Assembly (NCBI GenBank): GCA_024734555.1
Contig: JANPWX010000029.1
Location: 2,857,536 to 2,921,535 of the forward strand
DNA length: 64,000 bases
Origin: Trochalopteron elliotii
Lineage: Eukaryota; Chordata; Aves; Passeriformes; Leiothrichidae
Direction of reading: 5' to 3'
Under the pieces are notes generated by a model. It did not search any database and was not told the origin of the DNA. It was given only the letters and a program-made list of their open reading frames with translations. Positions within the stretch are counted from its first letter, which is position 1; each line of letters begins with the position of its first letter. The translations under genes and the position numbers were made by a program. Positions 25,344-39,000 of the stretch are shown one piece after another.

Positions 25344-27543
25344 ACTCTGGTATTTTGTCTCAGATGACCATAATTAGAATGCTTTTGAACAGAAAAGATG
25401 GTGTGTTAAAAACTTCTCTGAAGCAAAATAAAAGGGACTAAATTGCTTCAGCTGTTCTCCAAATTGCAGGTACTGTTTTCAATATTCTCCAGCAGCTACA
25501 GCTCTGCTTTGGAGCATCTTATACTAATGATGTGTTGACTGACAACCAAATAAAGGTGAAGATTCTGCAGGTGAAGAAATCAAATTGTCACAAACTAACA
25601 GGCTTGATTGGACCAACAGCTCAGTCCTGGCTCTTCTCTTTCACTCTGACACCTTGGGAAACTCCCTGTTATCCTGAACAGAGCTATTTTCTCATGAACA
25701 TCAGTTTCACAGTTCTCCAGACATTGCTCCAAAAACCCAAATCATCTTTTTTGCATGATTACAGATGAGGGTAGTTTAAAGTCTGCGTTAGAGTCTGAGG
25801 CAAAAGTGCAAAAGATCACCCAGAAAAATAAAGATAATTAATTATGAGGTCAGAAAAAACTTATCTGACAAGAACCTGATCCTATTTTGAAATGATTCCA
25901 GGTAGAACCAGAGGACACCACGTGTCACAGTGATCTCCAGATACACTTCACAGCTCAGTTCTAGCTCCAGTATTTAATTGAAAGTTAATGCTGCAAAGGA
26001 AAGTACAACATAATAACAAAGATTTTTAATTTTCTGAGATTTTTTTCAGAGATTACCACAGGACAAAACTTGTACTGAACACAACATATAATGTTTTAAG
26101 TGCTTAAACTTGACTTCTGGTGATCCACTTGTCTTTTAACATATTTATAGGAAATTACTTTTTTCTTTCCTATGCTGTGAGCTGATGCAAATGCGTTTTA
26201 TACACTTATATCCTGTCCTAATCCCACTGCAGGGACACCCTGGAATATTCCTCCTCCTTGGAGTGCTCCTTGCAGGGGCAAATCCAGGTTTCCCAACAGG
26301 AACAATCCTTTGGGAACTGACTGCTGCATTCTGCCAGACCAGGCTCTATTTCCATGGTGGTATCAGATGACAGATTTACCATTTCATCCAATGCTTCATC
26401 CAATTTTCATACCTGAAAGTGCAATTTAAAATAAATGGTGCTCTTTAAGGGGGGAAGGGAGTGTTAGTATGGAATTATTCTCCTTTAATGCCTGCTCACA
26501 GATGCAGATACATCACAAAAGCTGCTGGAGAACAGTAGCATTAATAAAAGGCTGGTTTCCATGGAGAACAAAAAAGGTCAAATCATAATTTATTGAAGAG
26601 TTCAACTCCATCAGTTAAGACTGATACACATTTTTTGAAAATAATTTAAATATGGCACCTATGCCAATTGCTTACATGGCTTATGATCTGCAACTTGAAG
26701 GCAACATCCTGGGTAAAAGCCCTCATGAAAACACATTTCTATTGCAAATGAGAAGTTGATGAGGAGATAAAGCAGGTGAAAGGGAGCTACAGGAAAGAGC
26801 TGCATGTCATGCACTCGTGGGGTGAGGTGTGCACAGAGAATTTAATTTCTGTAATTAAATGTCAGGCTACATAAAGCAAGAATATAATTAGTTCAGCATA
26901 ATTTAGTGCTATTCAGATGGAACTGGAGCCTTGTGTACTCACCAAACAATTTGTACTAAAACAACACAAGCTGTTCAAACAAATTGACATTTTTAATTCC
27001 TACTCTTAACAGACCTTTATTATCAGTTTCTGGGAGAAGATGTTTATTACCAAATCTTTCAAAATACTTTGGAAGGATGAGACTAGAAAATGCCAAAGCC
27101 ATCTATCTCAAAATAAGTCAAGATAACACTGCAATAGTGTGAATTCTCTTGTTAGAATCATCTCAAGAGAGGTAAAACTATAGAAAAAAAAAGGCAAAAT
27201 TCTGAACTTGATAAATTAATAATTAAATCGGGTTCCCAAAACCCTCTGCACTGTGAAGAGATCTGGGCAATGAAAAGGAGAAAATACAAGGGAAATCTGC
27301 CAGTTTTGATATTGTTGCAGATACCCCCCCTCCTTCCATTGTGAAAACACTCTCGACACCAAGACACTCAAGAACTGAACTTTTGTAATATCCAAGATGA
27401 ACTTATTTCATATCAACACTTTTAATTAATAGGAAATACTTCTATAAAGATCCTTACATTCAAAGATGCATTAAATACCAATTGTCCTGAATTTAATTCT
27501 TACTCAAGGAAAAAAAAAAATTCAAGGGACAAAGATTCAGACA

Positions 27544-27585
27544 AGAAAAAATAAACCAACCAACAAACAAAATAAAACAACCACA
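27544..27585. repeat. A/C-rich simple repeat
   Basis: A short degenerate run of AACC and AAAC units, 130 bases before the long poly-A. Together they make a local A-rich cluster. Confidence 0.65.
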
Positions 27586-27712
27586 CTCTTCAAGAAATTA
27601 AAATTTTGTTAACTAATTCAAAATGCAATCCAATTAGCAGTCTCCTGGTTTTAACTTTACTCAAGGCATTACCGAATCAGGTTATGTTCCAAAATTGCAG
27701 TGATGCTGCTTT

Positions 27713-27713
<1 letters not shown>

Positions 27714-27744
<31 letters not shown>
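27714..27744. repeat. poly-A run (31 nt)
   Basis: An uninterrupted 31-nt A run, the longest homopolymer in the window. No cDNA-like body is recognisable on its 5' side and no flanking duplication stands out, so it is either a mononucleotide microsatellite or a sign of something retroposed that I cannot identify. Length is likely to be unreliable in an assembly. Confidence 0.9.
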
Positions 27745-27747
<3 letters not shown>

Positions 27748-28587
27748 CCTTCTTCATCACAGTCAAAGCAGTAATTGTGCATTTTATGCATTTATTGCTA
27801 ATTATATTTGGAATGTGAATCATGTTGCTCCCTAGCCTTAATCTCATTTAAGAAAAGATTAACCTTTCTTGACTTTTCACCACAGAATCAACTCCTGAGA
27901 ATGACAACATGAGAATGGACACAGGACACTCACACATCCCCTTAAAGGTTACAGCACATTTCCAATTATTCTCGTATTGCTGCATCAGACCACATAATCT
28001 GTCTATAAGGGAGAATTTCTGCATTTCATTAAGTTCTAATTAGGAAATACTGAAGGGTGTGTCAGAACAGTCCATTTCTGTACAAGACAGAAAACATTTT
28101 GATTCTGAACAGAAATTACTGCAGCTCCACAGTACTGGAAGTTGCATAAAGACCCTCATAGCTGAATATCTAAGGTAAAACCTGGCCAAAACATTAAAAT
28201 AACCTGAAACACATCTACAGCAAATGAGGAATGCTGACAGTGAACATGACTGAGCTGGATCAAGCAGAGCACTGTTCCCCTCCAGAATTACATTCCCAAA
28301 GGAGTCATTTGAAATTAGGCTTCCTATCTGACCAATACTTAGCCCCATATATATTCATGTAATTGGAATAACCCACAAAGGTTCTCATGCTTCCCACTTC
28401 AAGACTGAGTTCATTTTTATTTTTAAATATCTACATGGGGCAAGGGCATGAAGGAGTGTTGATAGCTTGAAACTGGTTCCACAAGCACCAATAAAAGGGA
28501 AGGAATTCTTCCAGAGAACAGTTTGTGCACAGGTCCACAGCCTTGAACTTACAGGAAACCCACCACCATCAGAGGAGTGTTACAAGC

Positions 28588-28965
28588 TGTATGAGGAATG
28601 ACTGAGGGAGCTGGGGTTGTTCAGCCTGGAGAAAAGGGGACTCAGAGGTGGCTTTATCACTCTACAACTCCCTGAAAGTGGCTGTGCTCAGCTGGGGGTT
28701 GGTCTCCTTCTCCTGGCAGCACTGATAGTGTGAGAGGACACAGTCTCGGGCTGCACCAAGGGAAATACAAGGTTGGATATTAGGAAAAGGTTTTTTACAG
28801 AAAGAGTGATAAAGTACTGGAATGGCCTGCCTGGGGAGGTGGTGGAGTCACCATCCCTGCATGTGTTTATAAAAAGACTGCATGTGGTACCAGGGTTTAG
28901 TTGAGGGCCTAGATCATCCTTCGATGATCTTGAAGGTCTCTTCCAACCTTGTGATTCTGTGATTC
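28588..28965 (+). mobile_element. CR1 LINE, 5'-truncated, with intact 3' end
   Basis: This is the clearest transposable element in the window. In order it shows GAGGAATGACTGAGGGAGCT, TTCAGCCTGGAGAAAAGGGG, a CTACAACTCCCTGAAAG block, GGGGGTTGGTCTCCTTCTCC, TTGGATATTAGGAAAAGG, CCTGCCTGGGGAGGTGGTGG and GTCTCTTCCAACCTT. It ends in the CR1 terminal repeat GATTCTGTGATTC. The roughly 380 bases cover the 3' end only. No endonuclease or reverse transcriptase is present, so it is dead on arrival, as most CR1 copies are. The preserved block order suggests a moderately young copy compared with the scraps at 11 kb. I cannot name the CR1 subfamily with confidence. Confidence 0.95.
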
Positions 28966-31900
28966 AGTGAGAGTGAGAATGTGAGATGGTGCACCACGAG
29001 TGACACACTCACTCAGGCATTCGGCATTTGAAGAAGGAACTGGTAAAGCATGAGCTGTTAAATTCCTGCCAGCCAGCTTCCTCCTGGCCCAGACACCACT
29101 CCCAGGGCAGCACAGAGCCCGGCACTCCACCTGCATCCCACCAAACACCAGGGCTTGGCAGAAATAATTGTTAACCAAGCTCTGGCCCAAAGCTGAGCAG
29201 AGTGAAGGGATTAAGATGTATCCTTTTGCTCCAAAGTGCCTTTGTGACAACCAGGGCAAGGCGCCGCAGCAGAACACACAGGGCAAGGTAACCAGTTGTG
29301 TTTTGGACCCTCTCTCTGCCAAATACTTTCTTAAGCTAATATTGATACTTTAACCACAGCTCAAATTCTCTGACTGAAGTAAATATGCCTTTATAGTGGA
29401 TTGCTTTTTCTGGACATTTGCCACTCCAGACATTATCCTTCGTTAATGACAGAAGTGGGACTAGCCCTTGTCGAGGAACTGCTTAAAAACACACATTCTG
29501 CTTTTTCTTTTTGTGAGCACAGAATATGGAAAGCATTAACTTGTTGAACTATACACAGCAAATATGCCTTTAAAAATTAAACATTTTAGCCTCTCTTGGT
29601 ACATTTAATTCTCATCCCCAGGTATTTTCTGAAGTATTATTCTCACATGCCCTTGAATTTAGACCTCATTTCATCTCTGCAGAGCTCCCGAGCAGCAGAT
29701 CTTGTCAGACAGTGATTTGATTCGTCACACTACAGTGGGTGAGATGGATTATGCCCCTGATCCTGCAGCACCAAGTGAAACGACACGTTTCCTGCACATT
29801 ATGGAACTATATATCAACCCTGAGTACAGCTCTGTGCTGCCTCCATGAACAGGCCCCAGGATTCCTTCAGCCTCTTGCCTCTCAACCTGAGCATTTCCTT
29901 TCAAAATCACTACAAATAAAACCTGATTAGCTTAACTTTAAATATTAGTATAATATCAAGATTCACTGTCTGCTGGTGAGGGTTGTTTTTGTTTTGTTGC
30001 TGAGGTATTTTTATTTAACCAAAGCTCCTTTTCCATTAACAGGAGCCTGTCAGCTTTGCTAACTGGATGCAAACCGTGATGCCAATGCAACCATTTAATC
30101 TCCAATAATTCAGTCTAAGAAAACATGGAGATACAATCACTGTTCCTCTGAGGTGACATCCTAACAATGTATCAGCAAGGGAAGTCAGAGATTGTGGCTA
30201 CAAGTGAGTCATGGTGATGCCAAACCCATCACCACAGCTGTCAGTAAAACCCCACAGGACCATTTGTCTGCAGTAGCTGTTATTACACAGCAGCATTAAA
30301 AAGTGAATAACCATGTTTCCTTCAGAAACAGCACAAAATACTCCATTCCTAAATCTTTTTCAGCAGATAGAAGTTAAGGAGCCGATCGTTATTTCTTTAC
30401 AGACAATTTGTAGTATCATGTTTCAAAAATTCCTTTAATATTTTTATTATTAAAAACTGGTTGCCAAATATCAGAAGCAGTTCCCATGAAAGTCACCACA
30501 AATGAGACCAGTCTTGAAGAGCAAACATTCCACTTGAATGGGAGAGAAGCTCTTCTTCCAAATCTGCCATGCCCCTAGGACACACAGGCAACACTGCTCA
30601 CTTTAATCAATGTTTATATTTTCTCCTCTGGACAGTGCCTTTCTGTGAGCATGTGATACCTAGCAAGAAAATAAGCTATGTACAACAAATGCAGAGTTTT
30701 AGAGAGATCTCCCCCCTGTCAGCAGTTCACTGTCACTGTGTTTGAACAGGTTTGCACAGCTTTAGGCATAGCTGAGTTGAAGTTAATTGCTGAAGGGGAC
30801 TTGCAGTTGCCAATGCCCACAAGCACAAAGGTCACAGTGTTCTCAAGATTTACTTGCAAATAGTCACAAACACTGAATTTCCATTCATTTTAAAACTCCA
30901 TCAACATTCAGAATCCTCATGGAGAATTATATGACTCTCTCGGAAGGGAGGCAAGACTCTGGGATCCATATGTACTCTTCTCCTAGTTTCTAGCTAATTT
31001 CCTAAATTTTGCACTGGATATTTAAAGGACCAACCAATGCACAGATTCTTAGAAGTGTTCTTCAACTGCAGCATCCACAACTATAATAGGGAAGATTAAA
31101 AAGTCACAAACCATCAAGAAGATCCATGCAGAAATTGACTACATTAAAAGAGAGTGATGTAGAGATTATTCTCCATTCTGGGATTTGGGTTTTGAGGGAG
31201 GTTGTTTTGATTTGTATTGTTTTTCTATTTTTGATTTATTTATGTGAATCAAAGGTTGCAAAAACAACTGTATAACACAAATCACCAGCCACTTCTGCTC
31301 CTATTTCTGATGAGTAAGAGTAGCCTTTTGCAAATTACTATAATTTCAAAAAGGACAGGAATGAAACAAAACATCTCCTCCATGCATCTCTTTCTGTCAT
31401 ACATTTTTATTGCTTTGTACTTTTCCACATGTAACCAGAAATGAGAAAACCTCTAAGTGTGTTTTTGTTCATTCAGTAAGGATTTAAATTTCAAAGATAG
31501 CAAATGACAGCACTATGTTCACAGTCCTCTGAGGAAAGAAAATGCATTATTGAAGCCACTCATACAGGGGATCCAGAATATCACTTCTCACAGCAAGCAG
31601 CCAAGCAATAGCTAAAAACACAGCAATTTCTTAAATTCAAGTCCTGTCCTGCACATCAGGTGCCAGAACCTCCACTACAGAGAGAAAAGTGCCATTATCC
31701 AACCTGCTGTTGTAAGGAAGCATCACCACCCGTGTATCCAAACTTACAGAACCCTGGGATGGATTTCTAGTTCTCACTGCTTGAAAAAAGTTGGTCTTCA
31801 TCTAAAGACTGAAATATTGAATTAAATGACCATTAATGGCATAGGGAAAAGAAACTGTGGTTTGTCCACAAGAGGAACTAAAACCAAAATCTTCATTTTC

Positions 31901-33000
31901 AGCAAAGTTTAAAGAAAGATTCTACAGAAGACCAAAGTGGGATCACAGTGTTATCAAATGGTTCTGTGTGTGAAAAGAAAAAAAAGCCAAAAGAAACAAT
32001 TAGTCTTCAATGGAATTACAAATATATTTACAAACAGTGGCTGAATTCAGATCTCAGCCTGTTAACCAGCCTGACCTATTTCCTAAATGCAGGAGTTCAT
32101 TTCCCATTTAGAGCCAGATGCTCATCAGCTCATTTTCAAGGCAACTTTCCCTCACCCCTAACCTACTTCATCCTGGAGTTACTGCCAGATTTGGAATTTC
32201 ACTAGTAACTTATACAACAGGAACATTTTTCATTACAGTTGAACTGACTCTGCAAAATCCTTTGGTATATCTGAGAACTGATATTATTACTGATTTAACT
32301 GAATCCTATAACAATTGTGACTATAGATACAAAGACATATAAATGCTGATAAATATTTAGAAATGCAAAAATTTTTGCTGTGCTATTTGTGACATATATC
32401 TGGCTTTACACTTCAGATCTGTCAAATATCACAGACATGGCTTTGGAAACAACACAACACCCTAACCAAGCAAAAAAATGTCAATAAAATGCAGCCTCAA
32501 TAAATACATAAATAGATAAGCTGCCTGATAACAGCAAATGAAGTTTGCTGGAGCAGTCAGATATTATTGTTCTTTGTGCTCTACCCAAGGAGGTTTTATA
32601 CATCAATGCTGCAGGTGTCATATCACCCAACAACAAATGTAAATTGAATGCAATCAACTCAAGTGGCTGGTTTCCATTTCAGCTCCTGTAAGGTTATACA
32701 GAAAAACCCCAATCTTCTTAACGGGGCTTGCATAGCTCTGGGTGTCACATCAGGACAGCAAACAGAAAAGGGAATTTCGCTCACCAAATAATAGAAACAG
32801 GAAGAAATAAAAGCCCAGAGGAACCAGCTGCCTTATTACAACAAATTCTGTAATGAATAGTGATCTCCCAAATACAGCTTATACTGCAAAATTCACTGAT
32901 AAAACTCTGCTTGCCTGAACACCACCAGCTAATGCAAGTCTTAAAGATCCCAAAGAACCTTCACACTTACAACCATCAAATACACCCACACGAGTTTCTA
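28966..33000. other. unique non-coding sequence
   Basis: No gene, LTR or further CR1 is visible. The frame at 28909-29322 (-, 137 codons) reads through the CR1 3' end and is spurious. A GC-richer patch at 29050-29290 follows the CR1 and contains isolated CpGs, but it is short and not promoter-like. Confidence 0.55.
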
Positions 33001-36000
33001 ACTCTGCTGCTGGGAAACAAACAAGCCAAGCACCATTTCTTCTTCATCCTCCCCAAGCAGTCAGCTGCTCTGTGCAGGGATCTGGAATCTCCCCACCCCC
33101 CCACTGCTGCTGGGTGCCCCTGGCAGCAGTAGGCACTGAGCTCCTGCTCAGGGAGTGAGACCTGGGCACTGCCCTCACCCCTGGGCATCCCCTGGGTACC
33201 AAAAATGCAGCAGGAACAGCCTCCCAGGGCACAGAGAGAGGTGAGACTGTGCAAATGGCAGCATCTCCTGCTGACAAGCTAAACTGCTGTTTATTCACAC
33301 TGATTACCCAGAGTGAAGCCAGGAACTTTAATTTCACTTAAAAAGGATTATTTCACAAACTTCCTTCAACTACTTTTCTGTTCACCTAACAGATCTGTGA
33401 GAACTAGGATCTGTTGTATCCCCAGTCCCTCGGGTCTATGTTCTGTTATTTCCTCTGTTTGCAGCAGGATTTCTGCTGGGCCTGTGCTCTGGAGCTCTGC
33501 TCATCTCCCTGGATTTTCTGCCCTGTGGGATCAAACAGGTCACTGCAGTTATTACCTGTGCTTGAGCAGCCAAAACCATCAACTCTGACTCTGTGGGTGC
33601 AGCCACCCCCTGTTCATCAATTCTGCTAAGGCTGAAAGCTTGGGATGACTTCTCAAATGCCAAGCCAGCCTTCAGTTCTTTTCCTCCTCCCCTCCCAAGT
33701 GCCAAGAGGAGACACAAACACATCCTGTCCTTAGGCACAAAAATAAACATTTACCTTCCAAATAAACACTGCTACTTTATTTGGGAAACTTTTATGAAGT
33801 CAAAAGGTGACAGAAGTAGCAGCTTTTTTACAGGAAAGGGAGATGCACTAAATGAAGAGCTTTTAAAAATAATTTTGGCAAAATAAACTGACTTTTTTTT
33901 CCTACTTTATCATCAGAAGAAGTTTGTGAATCTTTGCACACAAAATACTTATGATTAATCAGATCCTTTTGTCCAAAGGTTACAATTACCATTAATTTGC
34001 TGTGAGCTGCTAAATTAATTGTCCTGAAATGAGACAGTTTTTCAGTTAGAAATTGTTGATCTGTAGACAAAAGTAAGGTGGACGTGTACAGGGAAGGTTT
34101 TTAACATACTTTATACTTCAAGAGAATAAAAACTACATACACTATTTATTCTTCCAAATTCTCAGATAGTTAATATGGACAAATTGAGCAGCTGGCTTCC
34201 GGCCTAAATAAATACAAGAAAATTGTTTGGGTTATTTGGCTAACTGGATTTTAAAAAGCCCAGAAGAAAAACACACACAGGTTTCCAAAAGCAACTATTG
34301 AGAATATTTACATTACAAGGCTCTGCATCCCTGTTCACCTCTGAGGAATGGCCATTAACTTTTCACCCTTCCCCACCTGAACCACCCTGGGCTCCACTGT
34401 TTTACACCCCCCTGAACAGCAGCTGCTTTTCTGTACAGCTGAGTTTGCTCATCACTGCTGCTGGCAGGAAAAAGAATTCCCTGCCCCAGGCACCTGCAGA
34501 AGTGTTTTGTGGCTGTACTCAACTTGTATCGTTTGTCTCAGTGCTTCCCGTTTTAACTTCAGCAGGAAAATGGTCTGACAGCTCTTTACAGGGGACAGAT
34601 CAGCTGAGGGAGGGTCACTGATAAGGGGCACAGACAAAATTCATTCTTATCTCTCCCTCTGATAATTCTGCAAACAAGGGAGAAGCTGCAGAACTGGGCT
34701 TTAAAGTCTGTCTGCCTTTTTAGGATGAGAAAAAGCCCCAAACAGCTGTACACTCTTTTCTATTTAAAGACTGACTGAAGCTTTCTGCATCACAAGTTCA
34801 CTAATAGCAAAAATCCACTCTGAAGTGAAGCTGATGAGCAGGCCTCCTCCTAAAATGCCTAAGCATAAGTGAGAGATGTAATCTCATCTCCTTTTTAAGT
34901 TTATATTTACTTTTCTATTTCTCTGCATAATCTCTTTTTGCAGCAAGCTAAGAGGGTTATTTTTAACATACAGACTGCATCTAAAAATGTACTGATTACC
35001 TTCCATCAGATGAAATTACAATTTAAAAAATAAATGGGGAAAAGAACAGACAAATCTAGCAACATTGGTATATAGAATCTGTTTGATACAGATCTATAAA
35101 TAGTCTGTAAAATTCATAAAATAGACAAGAGAAAATCAATTTACATTGAAGTATATGAAGGAAAGTGTTAAGTTTATATGGCCTTACATTACTCACAAAT
35201 CAGGCAGCAAAGTAAAATTTGTACACTCCCTAACCCAGAAGAGAGATGCCATGGTAACTATACCTGTGATTCCACATTTCATATCAAGAGTCCAAACTAA
35301 CATGAGAAAACAAATAGTAAATAAATATTACAACCAAGTCAAAGTTAGGCTAAACAACTCTCACCATGGAAATAGCAGAGATAACACCTATACACCCAGT
35401 TGAGAGAACAGATCTATTTCTTATTTCTGAAAGACATAAACTCTTATGGCTTACACCTTAACAGGCAGAATAGGCTCCATGGGAGAACAGCACTTTTTTA
35501 TCACCTAAATATTTCCCATTTTCACATTTATATTGGAGAACATTTCAAAAGCAGGTTAGATTTAAGCCATTAATCAATATTCTAACACCTCTAACACTAT
35601 AGAAGTAATTATTCATTTTAGTGTTGCAGTTTTTAAAAAATGCTAGTTAATTTAAACTTCTAAAGCCATAGAGGTTAATGCTTTGATCAGCCTGTTAAAA
35701 CAAATGCACATCTCTTTATGATTTTGGAAAGATCAATGTTTAATGTTCTTGCAAGACTCCAGGAGTATTTCCACCTCCAGGAATGCTGACACCTCCAGTC
35801 AGTCTGCACTGACAAGTCACCACCTCAGTCCACACTCAGGCTGTGGAGCTGAGGGAACACCATGGACCATTTCAGAGTAAAATCCCACCCCTAACCCTTG
35901 TAACCACCCACAGGAACCATAACTCAGATGGAAATGCCCCACAGGAACTCCTGCCTGGATTCAGCCCCACAGCCCAACCCAGGCAAGGGAGGGTCTACAC

Positions 36001-39000
36001 AAAATCCACCTCTCCTCTCCCTCTCTCTCACCTCCAAACTCCTCTTGTGCTCCCAAACATTTTTCCCCACACTTTAACCAGTACTTCAATTTAACTTATC
36101 TCTGATTTTACACCTACTGACAAATATTTTTTCATCTGCCACAGCAGTTCTGCTTCACAGGATTTCCCAGTGCAGAGCAGCATCACACGGCTCGTTCTCA
36201 TTACCCAAACAATGGAATGGACAAAGGAAACTATGAGTTTACAAAACTCTAATTTCACACAACATTTACTGGGACACAGGACATAGGCTTGTGAGACAAT
36301 CTTTGCTAGCAAGAAGTCAAATGAGAAAAGAAACAAACAAACCCAAGTTATAAGGAATTGACAAAATCATTTTATGCAAAGCTGGCCAAAAAGTTTCCAT
36401 GGCTTGAAGTGAGGATCTTGACTCACCTTGGCTTTGCTCAGGAGATGGCCATGCTGTGGAGTGCATTTTCTGCTTGTCTAAAGACTAAAACCACAAGTAC
36501 CCTCCACTACTAGGCCCAGCCTAGTTGATGTTAATGCTCAACATCAAAGAAAAACTTGAATTTACTCCTCAAAAAATGTCTACCTGGATTGGTACGGTCT
36601 GTGTCTCTCCCTGTGGCCCAAGTATCACACAGAAAACATTCTTGTGAATTAAACACTATGTTCAATTATGTCTCATTACTATTGAAGCAGCAGACTTTTC
36701 TCTGAATCCAACATTCAGTCTCTACTCTCAGGAGACTTTTTTAATCACCAGAGAGGGAGAATTCTGCTCAGAATTTCCTGGGACAGCTTAGAGCCATCTG
36801 AGTGCTAAATTCTCCTCCTGATTTGTCTGTCAAAGCCATCCCCTGAATTTTTATGAAACACCTTAGTAAAGCTCCATCTGTTTTGTGGCAAAACAGCAGA
36901 ACTTCACCAGAAGCACTGTAGCTAAGAAGCATTTAGGCTCTAAATCTGCATGTCTACCAGCTCACCTTTAATTCAGGATAAAGTCACTGGAAATGCACAC
37001 AACTGACTTGCAGCTCGTGACAGAAAAGTGTGGGCAAATGCTTTTAGATACCACCCACACACAGAGCCCAGTTTGTCCATTATCACCATCTCTCCCCCTC
37101 TCTGCTGGTTGTTACTTGGAGAGCAGCTCTGACCTGGCACCCTCAGGGATTTAATTTCAGAAGAAACACAGAAAACCTACACAGCCTTTCAAATAAGGAT
37201 GTGAGGTGCAAAGCAAAACCCAGCAACAAATCAGCCCCAAGGAAATCAAGGCAAGGTTGGAAGACAAGTACTAAAATAAATAAATGTCTAAAAAGTAAAT
37301 CTAGTGCATCCTGTTTACAAAAACACATTTCCCTGACTAAGGGGTTGATTTGCCCTATGAGAATCACCCACTTTCACAACTGTGGAGCTTTTTTCCCATG
37401 GTCACTCAACAGCCCTGCTCCACCAGCCTCAGAATGGAAGCTGACTCTGGCCTCTCTTTTTAATGTCCTTTTTTCCCTTTAACAGTTACCCTGCAGGAGA
37501 GGGGAGGAAATCTCTTTCATTTTGCCATGCACTGCTGCTGTTCTCAGAGAATATCCTCAAAGCCACAGAAACAAAATATTTCCCTGGATTTGCAGCAACT
37601 GCTATTGAAAATTAATTACCTTTATCAAGTTTGATATGGAAGGAGGTCATGAACTGCACCATGCAGCTCTATATGTTTCCAGAATTGATTAAAAACTGTG
37701 ACTGTTTGGAATCAGTTTGCCATAAACCAGCAGGACTTGCAGGAGGAGTGTGCAGGACAGTGACAGCTCACAGCTGAGCAATGGGGAGGTGCTGCAGGAT
37801 GCAACTACAAATACAGCAAGGTGCATACAGGGAAGAAAGACTGTATTGAAACAGAAGCAGATTTTTCTTATTTTTAAGGGGTACACTATCTGTTTTCTAT
37901 AGGTCTAGTTCTGAGCCCAGCATGGAGTGCCATTAAAGGTGCAATTTATAGTCTCTCTCTGAACTCCACTTATTCTTCCCATTCTCCCTTTAGAAACTTT
38001 TGATGATTTTCAAGCCATGTATTCTCACATCAAATAGTTCCTTGAGCACACCTTTCCCTCCAGCACTCTCAGTACTTGGAAGGCACATTAGTCAGGAAAT
38101 TCAGCCTCACTTGAATAAGGCAGCCAATAAGAACAAGATGGATGGTTTGCTATCAGAACAACACGAGCTGATCTCTGACAACACAAGCCTTGCCCATCAG
38201 GAGCTCAGACAGCTCCTTGCAGATAAGTTTCTGGAACATTAACTTCTACACTTGCAGTATGTTGACTGCCAGGAGCCAGACCACACAGATCACAGTTGGA
38301 CAGAGCCTTCTAGCTGTGCTCACTTTTGACAGAGACAATAACTTACCATATTTATGCATTTGTGATTTGGTTTGTGCTGTTCAACTCTTGCCAGACACAA
38401 GCCTGCTACACTCATTCCTCCCTAATACCTTCAGGAATCCCAAGAACCAAGTAATCTTCAAAACATGCATGAATACCTCACATATGGAGATCTTCAAAGA
38501 CAGGAGATTCCTCACCAGATTCTTTGCACAACTTTCAGCAGTTGTACATTTCCTGTTCACATCTTGAGCTGATGACAGGGAACAAGATGCCAGTTTTTCC
38601 AGGCACAGGAACACACTGCAAAGCACTCTCACACCATGCATGCCGTTGTTACAGACCTAACTCTGCTTCCTATGTGAGATCAAAACATTTCACACACAGC
38701 ACTACATGAAAACAACGTAATTAAAAACATTCTTCAAAGTGACTGAGTGTGTCAATCATTATGGTATTCATGCACTGCAAATCTCTTCCACACATCTGGG
38801 CATTTTTAGGCTTTCATCTGGTTTTAAGAATGCTGAAAACTTCGAGGAATTGCTGTATGTTTCCAGGTAGCTCTGTTAGCTCTCCATCCTTTGAACACTG
38901 TCCCATAATTCATACCTGTTCCTCCCTCCACTTCATCCCCAAATTTGCCAAGAGCACCAGTACCGTTTTGTCACTGGTTGCACTGGAACACGCCCAGCAG

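Larger units (their letters stand above)
24731..28587. other. unique non-coding sequence with simple repeats
   Basis: No gene is recognised. A 12-nt poly-T lies at 25175-25186. A sequence resembling ACATTTGGACA occurs at 25105-25115 and again near 25140-25150, a small local duplication. Frames at 24895-25215 (-) and 28040-28348 (-) are about 100 codons and unrecognised. Confidence 0.5.
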
